From Polaribacter sp. (lineage in GTDB: Bacteria > Bacteroidota > Bacteroidia > Flavobacteriales > Flavobacteriaceae): a stretch of 12,668 bases of DNA. A program made the position numbers and the translations under genes. The stretch is taken from positions 1 through 12,668 of the forward strand of contig JAQWOW010000306.1 of NCBI GenBank assembly GCA_029245665.1. Reading direction: 5' to 3'. Under the pieces are notes generated by a model. That model made no database searches. It was not told the origin of the DNA and worked only from the letters and a program-made list of their open reading frames with translations. This document shows positions 7,194 to 12,668 of the stretch, piece after piece. Position 1 is the first letter of the stretch; each line of letters opens with the position of its first letter.

Positions 7194-8816
7194 TTAGGTA
7201 ATTTCTAAAGAAGTAAATTTGAAAGTGGTTCCATCAAACAAACCTTTATCGCTTAACTTTAAGGAAGGAATAACGAGTAAAGCCATAAAAGACAAGGTCA
7301 TAAAGGGGGCTTTTAATTTGCTTCCCATCTCTTTTGCCATCGCATCTAATTCTGCGTATTGTTTTCCAATAATTTCAGCAGGCTGATCACTCATAATTCC
7401 TGCCACAGGCAAAGCAACTATTTTTTCTGAAGTTTCATTTACAGCACAAATACCACCTTTATTTTTAATCAATAAATTCACTGCTTTGTAGATGAATTCA
7501 TCTGATGTCCCTAGGGCAATGATATTGTGTGAATCATGTCCAACAGAGCTAGCAATGGCTCCTTTTTTGATTCCGAAATTTTTAATAAACGCAATTGCTG
7601 GAGAAGCATTTTTATAGCGATTTACAACGGTCATTTTTAAAATATCTTCTTCCGGATTTGACACTAAATTTCCGTCTACAAGTAACGAGTTACATTCAAT
7701 TTCACGAGTCACCAACTCGCCATCTAAAGCTTCTATAACTCTAATTTTTTCTGAAGAAGTTTGATATTGATAATCCTCTATTTTCTTTGGATTGACCTCA
7801 AAATTATTCAAAATTTTAAAAGGGACAGATTGCACAAAACTTTGGCTGTTTTGAGCTACTAATTCACCATTAATATAGGTTTGCAAAACCTTAAATTTTT
7901 GTAAATCTTCAACTACTATAAAATCTGCAGCATCTCCTTTTTGCAGCAAACCAACCTCTAAATCGTAATGTTTTACTGGATTTATACAAGCTACTTGCAA
8001 CACTTTAAAAACATCTATGCCTTTGGCAACAGCTCTTTCACACAATTGATTGATGTGTCCTAACAACAAATCATCTGGATGTTTGTCGTCTGAACAAAAC
8101 ATCATATTTTCAAAATAGTCAGGTAACAGATCAATTAGGGCTTCAAAATTCTTTGCAGCACTTCCTTCTCTAATGAGAATTTTCATTCCTTTTTGTAATT
8201 TCTCTAGGGCTTCATCATAGGTAAAACATTCATGATCTGTAGAGATTCCAGCGGCAATATATTTTGTAACATCGTCGCCTCGTAAACCTGGTGCGTGGCC
8301 ATCAATAGGTTTGTGATACTGTTTTGCCCACGCGAGCTTTTTTAGCACCTCTTCATCATCAAACAAAATCCCAGGATAATTCATCATCTCTGCCAAGTAC
8401 TTGATATCAGGATTTGCCATCATTTTTTGAATATCACCAGAATCAATAACAGCTCCGGTACTTTCAAAAGAAGTTGCAGGTACACAAGAAGGTGCTCCGA
8501 AATTAAATTTTAATGGCACTTTTTTTCCATTTTCAATCATAAAATCTACTCCCTTCACTCCTAATACATTCGCAATTTCATGCGGGTCTGATACCGTTGC
8601 AACAGTTCCGTGAACAAGGGCAATTTTTGAAAATTCAGAAGGGACTAATAGAGAACTTTCAATGTGAATGTGTGCATCTATAAACCCAGGTAAAATATAA
8701 TTCTCTATGGCATGGTCTGATGAACGAATACTTACAATTTTTCCAGCTTCAATCTCAACTTCTCCTTTAAAGATAGTGCGATTTAAAATGTCTACAATGT
8801 TTCCTTTAATAATCAT
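7194..8816 (-). CDS. ade: Adenine deaminase
   Basis: This 540-residue cytoplasmic amidohydrolase converts adenine to hypoxanthine and ammonia in purine salvage (EC 3.5.4.2). The family signature is intact: H49-x-H51 in DAHIHIESS, VSDPHEIANVLG (75-86), EMMNYPG (143-149), H174 in GHAPGLRG, H195 in STDHECF, and the catalytic CSDD (241-244) followed by KHPDD. The C-terminal adenine deaminase domain (about 385-540) contains AIASSVGHDSHN and GGICAV. Length is at the short end of the usual 540-600. A TAATTTTG box at 8821-8828 (minus strand) sits only 4 bases before the ATG. Further upstream is an unusual inverted-repeat region that may be part of its leader. The phnA-like gene follows by 41 bases. 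Confidence 0.95.
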   Translation of the reverse strand: MIIKGNIVDILNRTIFKGEVEIEAGKIVSIRSSDHAIENYILPGFIDAHIHIESSLLVPSEFSKIALVHGTVATVSDPHEIANVLGVKGVDFMIENGKKVPLKFNFGAPSCVPATSFESTGAVIDSGDIQKMMANPDIKYLAEMMNYPGILFDDEEVLKKLAWAKQYHKPIDGHAPGLRGDDVTKYIAAGISTDHECFTYDEALEKLQKGMKILIREGSAAKNFEALIDLLPDYFENMMFCSDDKHPDDLLLGHINQLCERAVAKGIDVFKVLQVACINPVKHYDLEVGLLQKGDAADFIVVEDLQKFKVLQTYINGELVAQNSQSFVQSVPFKILNNFEVNPKKIEDYQYQTSSEKIRVIEALDGELVTREIECNSLLVDGNLVSNPEEDILKMTVVNRYKNASPAIAFIKNFGIKKGAIASSVGHDSHNIIALGTSDEFIYKAVNLLIKNKGGICAVNETSEKIVALPVAGIMSDQPAEIIGKQYAELDAMAKEMGSKLKAPFMTLSFMALLVIPSLKLSDKGLFDGTTFKFTSLEIT

Positions 8817-8885
8817 ATTGCAAAATTAACCAATCCTATTTTTTTAATTGTTATTATTTCCTTGTAATCTTATTTTTAACCATAT

Positions 8886-9005
8886 AATTACTTCGGTCAT
8901 ACATTTCGTCATTGCTGGCCTACCTGGGGTAAACAGGGAGGTATGATATGGTAATCTATCTGTTTTTAGTTTCAATTAGACAACTACTTCTGTTATACCT
9001 CCCTC
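8886..9005 (-). promoter_or_regulatory. Structured ade leader with alternative inverted repeats
   Basis: Three related segments (plus coordinates) are seen. A is AATTACTTCGGTCATAC at 8886-8902. B is AGGGAGGTATGATATGGTAA at 8935-8954. C is AACTACTTCTGTTATAC at 8982-8998, running into CTCCCT. A and C are direct copies (14 of 17 identical, 96 bases apart). B is complementary to both. B/C pair perfectly over 10 bases (8935-8944 with 8995-9004). A/B pair as TCATAC/GTATGA and ATTAC/GTAAT. A tip hairpin, CCTACCTG/CAGGGAGG (8919-8926 with 8934-8941, one mismatch), also uses B. The B/C stem therefore excludes the A/B stem. It is locally GC-richer than its surroundings and lies 70-190 bases before the ade start. 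It matches no riboswitch class I know; a regulatory leader is inference. Confidence 0.35.
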
Positions 9006-9026
9006 AAAATTAGCTCATAAAAAAAA

Positions 9027-9053
9027 CCAATGGTTCTGTAAGAGAACCATTGG
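9027..9053 (-). terminator. Rho-independent terminator of the T9SS cargo gene
   Basis: CCAATGGTTCT (9027-9037) and AGAACCATTGG (9043-9053) form a perfect 11-bp stem with a five-base loop. On the minus strand it is followed directly by seven T. It lies 47 bases past the stop of the secreted-protein gene. T-runs on both sides could let it act in both directions. Confidence 0.85.
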
Positions 9054-9100
9054 GTCTTTTTGTTTTTAAAATTCTATTTAAATTTTTTAGGTATTCGGTA

Positions 9101-10624
9101 TTAAATCATTATTTTTTTGGTAATAATTTTTGTGTCTGTAACTAAATGGACAATATAAACACCACCATCACTAATATTTTTCGGTAGTACAATGTCATTC
9201 ATCCCATTTCCTTCAAAGGAAGTATTTATCAGTTGTTTCCCAAGGATATCATACATTCTAATTTTTGCTTCACCAATATGAACGCCTGAGATTCGTAAGT
9301 TTTCTTCAGAAGAGATGTAAATACTTGGATTATTGTTTAAAGCAACCTTATCTGAACTTAAAACTTGAGAAGTTGTATGTAAGTAAAAGCGTCCTATTCC
9401 ATTGATGTCCTCAGAAAGCGTTGTTTTAAAAGTTGCGGCATTGTCAAGTAAGTTAAAAGAGTTTTTTTCTTTGTCTTCTAAATACACCTTAATTTCTGCT
9501 GGAAGGTTATCAATTGCCGCAGAAATAGTTATTTCGCTACTTGATGTGGCGTTGACACCAACTGATACAATCGTTTTTTCGTGATTATTATTTGGTAATG
9601 CCTGTATACGGTAATCATTTCCTTCACTATCCTCTACCAAATGCGTATAAATATCTGTTCCACCGCTATTAAACGTTGTACTATCAAAACCATTGTCAAA
9701 GCCATTTGTGGCTTCTTTTACATAGTAAATAACTGTGTGTTTATGAGAAGAACCATCTGTAATCATCAACTTAATTTTTTGTGAAGAAGAGCTATTCTTT
9801 TGTTGATATGAAGTTGTACTTTGATGACTTTGCATATCTTTTTTAAAACTAAAGACTGCTGAACCTGATATAGATTTTACAAAAAAACTTTGACCAGGTC
9901 TAATATAAGAAGTACCAACAAGATTGTTAGCTATATCATAATCTCTATTTTCAGAATTCCAAATCCACATAGTCTTTTCTTTTAAGTTATCTCCATTATA
10001 CGATAAAAAAGCTACTCCTTCAGCTGTTTGATCACCAACACTAATGGATGAAGGATAAGGATTCCCAATAAAGAAATGCTGAGCTTCTTCAATATTCTGA
10101 TTCGTCTTGCTGATGTCTAAACCTGGGAAAAGACCTGTAAAAGAAATGTCTTTGTTTTCACCATTACCCTCTAGATGAACACCCCAACCCTTACCTGATT
10201 CGAAAATATTAGGAAAATCTACATTATCAACACCGTTATATATAACCCATTTGAATTCACTATTATTAAAATAAGTAAGCCCTCGATTATCAGTGTGAGA
10301 TCCCAAACCTCTTGATAAATTTTCTTTAGCTACAAAAGTAGTTACACTTTGATCCAAGACAGGAGAGGAAACAAATTCCCATCGATTAGAAGGAATGGTT
10401 TTAGTAAAAGTTATTTCACCAGACCCAGAGGATTCTCCTTTTACAATGAAAGAACTATTTTTAATTTCAAGTGGTATATGATTATTTAAAACTAGATTCC
10501 CATTTATGGTTACATTTGATTCTTCACCAACGATCATTTTAGCTTCATAATTTAGGGTTAATCCTTGTGAATGTATATTTAGTACACTCAATAAAAAGAA
10601 AATGATTGATAATAATTTAAGCAT
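9101..10624 (-). CDS. Secreted T9SS type A sorting domain-containing protein of unknown function
   Basis: The protein has 507 residues. A signal peptide (LKLLSIIFFLLSVLNIHS, cut near residue 19 or 20 before QG) leads to a beta-rich region. That region contains GNPYPSS (187-193), a motif frequent in flavobacterial T9SS cargo, and a Ser/Gln-rich linker (about 265-282). The last 75 or so residues (PSIYISSEENLRISG, MYDILGKQLI, GGVYIVHLVTD, then IITKKIMI) are a T9SS type A sorting domain, so the protein should cross the outer membrane and be released or anchored on the surface. No enzymatic motif was recognised; an adhesin or matrix role is possible but unproven. It is flanked by its own promoter and a strong terminator, so it is probably a single-gene unit. 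Confidence 0.85.
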   Translation of the reverse strand: MLKLLSIIFFLLSVLNIHSQGLTLNYEAKMIVGEESNVTINGNLVLNNHIPLEIKNSSFIVKGESSGSGEITFTKTIPSNRWEFVSSPVLDQSVTTFVAKENLSRGLGSHTDNRGLTYFNNSEFKWVIYNGVDNVDFPNIFESGKGWGVHLEGNGENKDISFTGLFPGLDISKTNQNIEEAQHFFIGNPYPSSISVGDQTAEGVAFLSYNGDNLKEKTMWIWNSENRDYDIANNLVGTSYIRPGQSFFVKSISGSAVFSFKKDMQSHQSTTSYQQKNSSSSQKIKLMITDGSSHKHTVIYYVKEATNGFDNGFDSTTFNSGGTDIYTHLVEDSEGNDYRIQALPNNNHEKTIVSVGVNATSSSEITISAAIDNLPAEIKVYLEDKEKNSFNLLDNAATFKTTLSEDINGIGRFYLHTTSQVLSSDKVALNNNPSIYISSEENLRISGVHIGEAKIRMYDILGKQLINTSFEGNGMNDIVLPKNISDGGVYIVHLVTDTKIITKKIMI

Positions 10625-10648
10625 AAATAATATTTATAATATACTTAT

Positions 10649-10679
10649 TAAATATATGACAAATAACACTTGTTGTCAA
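10649..10679 (-). promoter_or_regulatory. Promoter of the secreted-protein gene
   Basis: On the minus strand TTGACA (plus 10674-10679) is followed by 17 bases and TATATTTA (10649-10656), one base off the Bacteroidota -7 box TAnnTTTG. The ATG lies 24 bases beyond it. The spacer is embedded in a perfect 6-base dyad, TGACAA (10657-10662) with TTGTCA (10673-10678), which could be a repressor or activator site. This is unverified. Confidence 0.45.
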
Positions 10680-10773
10680 TAAGTAGTAATACCCAAAAAT
10701 CATTCTTAAAAAAAACCAATTCATCTCAGCATAAAATATACTATATAAAAAAAGTTTTTTTTGATTACAAACT

Positions 10774-11715
10774 TTAATTTTCCAAAAAATTCATTAAAAT
10801 TTTCAAACTTTCTATTGGATTTTCTTCCATTGGAACATGTCCTGAATTTAAAATAGTCGCTAATTTAGAATTGGGAATAAGTGCATTCATTCTTTTTCCA
10901 TTATCCAAAGGAATCCAATTGTCTTGTGCTCCCCATATTAATAATGTAGGTGTTTGAATACTTTTAAGTTTATCTATATTTTTTTTTGCTCCTAGGTTAA
11001 TATCTATTTTAGCACGATCAATAAAAGCCTGTCTATTACCAACCCTTAAAACCATTTTATGATACCGTGTAATTAATTCTCCTGTAACTTTAGCATCATT
11101 GGCATATACTGCTTTCATATTTTTCTCAATTAATAACTTTGGAGTTATGTACAAAAAAAAAGAACTTAAAATAGGTTTTTTTGCCATTTCAAATATTTTT
11201 GGTAATGGTTTGTTGGTTGGTAAACCACTTGCGTCAACTAAAATGAGTTTCTGAATTTTGGTTGGGTTTTCAGCTGCATAATTCCATGCAATATTGCCCC
11301 CTAAGGAGTTTCCTACGATATGAAACTTTTCAATATTTAATTTTTTAAGAAAAGAGTGTAAAAAAGTGGTGTATCCTTTTATAGAATAATCGGCATTCTT
11401 ATTCGGACCCGTAATCCCAAAAGCAGGCAAATCCATTCTTATAACTCTATTTGTTTTTTTTAACTCGTTCGTCCAAGCATCCCAAGTATGCAAAGAAGAA
11501 GCTGTTCCATGAATTAAAACTATTGGAAACCCCTTACCTTCATCTCTATAATGAACAAACATTTCATCCAATTCCATAAATTTAGAATACTCATTTGAAT
11601 ACTCTTTTTTTAAATCTTCAACAGAAATATCTAAATACCCGAAGCTGCTAACTGCATAGACTATTAAGATACAAAAAACATAAATAGTGTATTTTATTGT
11701 ATTATATTTTTTCAT
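10774..11715 (-). CDS. Alpha/beta hydrolase with N-terminal membrane anchor
   Basis: I chose ATG 11715 (313 residues) over the in-frame ATG at 11775, because the later start puts a transmembrane or uncleaved signal segment (IKYTIYVFCILIVYAVSSFGY, about 7-27) at the N-terminus and leaves only a 14-base overlap with the upstream cyclase gene. The hydrolase domain (about 50-313) has the oxyanion-hole HGTASS (69-74), nucleophile S137 in GNSLGG, acid D265 in WGAQDNWIP and base H293 in SGHVPMEE. This is the MhpC/haloalkane-dehalogenase-like fold, common to esterases and C-C bond hydrolases; the substrate cannot be predicted. The active domain would face the periplasm if the anchor inserts like a signal peptide. 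The overlapping ATG within the cyclase stop region suggests coupled translation. Confidence 0.85.
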   Translation of the reverse strand: MKKYNTIKYTIYVFCILIVYAVSSFGYLDISVEDLKKEYSNEYSKFMELDEMFVHYRDEGKGFPIVLIHGTASSLHTWDAWTNELKKTNRVIRMDLPAFGITGPNKNADYSIKGYTTFLHSFLKKLNIEKFHIVGNSLGGNIAWNYAAENPTKIQKLILVDASGLPTNKPLPKIFEMAKKPILSSFFLYITPKLLIEKNMKAVYANDAKVTGELITRYHKMVLRVGNRQAFIDRAKIDINLGAKKNIDKLKSIQTPTLLIWGAQDNWIPLDNGKRMNALIPNSKLATILNSGHVPMEENPIESLKILMNFLEN

Positions 11716-12463
11716 CAACCAAAATTTTATATAAAATAGGTTTGCTTGGTGTCGCATCATTTTCAAAAGGTGCAATCATTAAATTGAGGAGATATTCTCC
11801 GTCATCAACAGCATTTGGTACAAAAATAAACTCAGTAATAGTAGCATCCATTCTGACGTCTCCTGAGGTATTCCAAAAAGCATTGTGGGCTAATAATTTT
11901 CCTCCATCTTTTTCTTTATCAACCGAGGGTAAATCGATTAATAAATGTTTAATTCCTTTTTCTTTGAGATAAACAGCTGCTTCTTCTGATAAATATGTTG
12001 GATTTGTGTTGGAGTATTTTTTTGATTTTTTTTCTGGCAAATTTGGCAAGGTCCTAATTACGATTGCATCTCTTTTTTTATTTCTTATTTGAGATTTTAA
12101 TTGTTTTTTTGAAATCACAAAATCATCCTCTATTAATTCTGGTGCAACAGTAATAACTTCTGCCACGAAAAAAAAATGTTTTAAGTTCTGATTTACAGAA
12201 TGTACTTTTTCTGAAATATGCCCAACACATTCTGTGTGGGTAATATGAGAATGCGGATTGAAATGAATGTTATTAAAATTTACAACAGCACCTTCTGATA
12301 CTTTTATAGTATCTCCATCAAATTTTTGAGGGAAAATTTTAGGAGCATCCATATACCAGGCATTTATATTTTCTTTTGTTACATCTATAGCGATGGAAAT
12401 ATCGATAGGCTTAGAGACATCTATTACTATTTTTCTTGAATTGTATTTAATAATTGCTTTCAT
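11702..12463 (-). CDS. Cyclase family protein (metal-dependent hydrolase)
   Basis: The 253-residue product belongs to the cyclase family that includes bacterial kynurenine formamidase KynB and isatin hydrolase. The metal-binding segment is NPHSHITHTECVGH (69-82), a variant of the family HxGTHxDxPxH motif with E78 in place of Asp and the first His displaced to H71. It continues with ISEKVH. The C-terminal part (HNAFWNTSGDVRMDATITE, then DGEYLLNLMIAPFENDATPSKP) is also typical. No signal peptide is seen, so it is cytoplasmic. No tryptophan-degradation genes are nearby, so a kynurenine role is not supported. The leader holds a tandem TAAAA-type repeat just before ATG. It follows hemW by 36 bases and overlaps the hydrolase start by 14. 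Confidence 0.85.
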   Translation of the reverse strand: MKAIIKYNSRKIVIDVSKPIDISIAIDVTKENINAWYMDAPKIFPQKFDGDTIKVSEGAVVNFNNIHFNPHSHITHTECVGHISEKVHSVNQNLKHFFFVAEVITVAPELIEDDFVISKKQLKSQIRNKKRDAIVIRTLPNLPEKKSKKYSNTNPTYLSEEAAVYLKEKGIKHLLIDLPSVDKEKDGGKLLAHNAFWNTSGDVRMDATITEFIFVPNAVDDGEYLLNLMIAPFENDATPSKPILYKILVDEKI

Positions 12464-12499
12464 TTTATTTTATTTTATTTATTTCAAAAAAGAAAAAAA

Positions 12500-12668
12500 T
12501 TAATTCAGCATAAATAAATCAGAAGCAATTCCGTCTACTAAAAATTTTCCTTTTTTTGTTGTTTTCAATATTTCATCTTCAAAATACAATAATTCTTGCT
12601 GAATATATTTTTCTGATTCACTTTTTAAATAGATTGCATAATTTCTTCCAAAATTATCAGTAACTGTA
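12500..12668 (-). CDS. hemW: HemW C-terminus (radical SAM heme chaperone), cut by the window edge
   Basis: The last 55 codons of a minus-strand gene run in from the right edge and end at TAA (12500-12502). The tail contains YFEDEILKTTKKGKFLVDGIASDLFMLN. It matches the HemN_C winged-helix end of HemW, where a leucine/threonine-lysine-x-GKF-x-x-DGIA-x-x-LF ending is usual. HemW binds heme and a 4Fe-4S cluster and is proposed to insert heme into target proteins. It was long annotated as oxygen-independent coproporphyrinogen oxidase. The radical SAM domain with its CxxxCxxC site lies outside the window, so the call rests on the tail alone. The cyclase gene follows by 36 bases. Confidence 0.7.
   Translation of the reverse strand, partial: TVTDNFGRNYAIYLKSESEKYIQQELLYFEDEILKTTKKGKFLVDGIASDLFMLN

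Noticed and set aside
8821..8828. TAATTTTG box as the ade promoter
   Set aside because: It fits TAnnTTTG but is only 4 bases from the ATG, which would make the mRNA leaderless, and no -33 element is visible. Kept only as a remark in the ade entry.
10741..10770. A-run/T-run dyad after the alpha/beta hydrolase as a terminator
   Set aside because: The stem would be only A-T pairs in a region of homopolymer runs; too weak to call.
11716..11775. Longer in-frame start for the alpha/beta hydrolase at 11775
   Set aside because: It adds 20 residues encoded within the cyclase gene and displaces the N-terminal membrane anchor; ATG 11715 gives a clean start.
12464..12499. Tandem TAAAA repeat before the cyclase start as a phase-variable tract
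   Set aside because: Only about three imperfect units in AT-rich DNA, in a housekeeping context; A-rich leaders are normal in Bacteroidota.

Overview
The window is AT-rich DNA from a member of the Bacteroidota, most likely family Flavobacteriaceae. The evidence is two proteins with type IX secretion (T9SS) C-terminal sorting domains, Bacteroidota-style -7 boxes (TAnnTTTG) before several genes, A-rich leaders instead of clear Shine-Dalgarno sequences, and the overall protein flavour. The genus cannot be fixed from the sequence alone. No insertion sequence, CRISPR array, phage gene or defence system was seen. This is mostly a housekeeping region, with a few intergenic elements of interest.

Layout. 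(1) Positions 1-604 hold the 3' end of a BspA-like surface protein gene with a T9SS sorting tail. All three forward frames are closed by stops within the first 40 bases, so it looks 5'-broken. (2) Positions 605-986 hold two hairpin terminators and a tRNA-Leu(UAG) gene on the minus strand with its promoter. (3) Positions 987-6367, plus strand, form a tight three-gene peptidase cluster: an M20 dipeptidase, a lipoprotein S9/DPP-IV-type peptidase and a short M1 aminopeptidase, separated by 10 and 4 bases. Together they would take oligopeptides down to free amino acids. (4) Positions 6368-6555 are intergenic and carry a structured block resembling a dispersed Bacteroidota intergenic repeat. (5) Positions 6556-8816, minus strand, hold adenine deaminase (ade) followed 41 bases later by a PhnA-domain gene. 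(6) The ade leader (about 8886-9005) contains three related, mutually complementary segments able to form alternative stems. It is the best unexplained element in the window. (7) Positions 9101-10624, minus strand, encode a secreted T9SS cargo protein of unknown function with a good promoter and terminator. (8) Positions 10774-12668, minus strand, hold the end of hemW, then a cyclase-family metal hydrolase, then a membrane-anchored alpha/beta hydrolase whose start overlaps the cyclase stop by 14 bases.

The strongest functional groupings are the peptidase operon and the hemW-cyclase-hydrolase run. No single novel multi-gene system is evident. The observations most worth testing are the ade leader, the 6461-6549 repeat, the missing N-terminus-binding glutamates in the S9 peptidase and the broken BspA-like gene.
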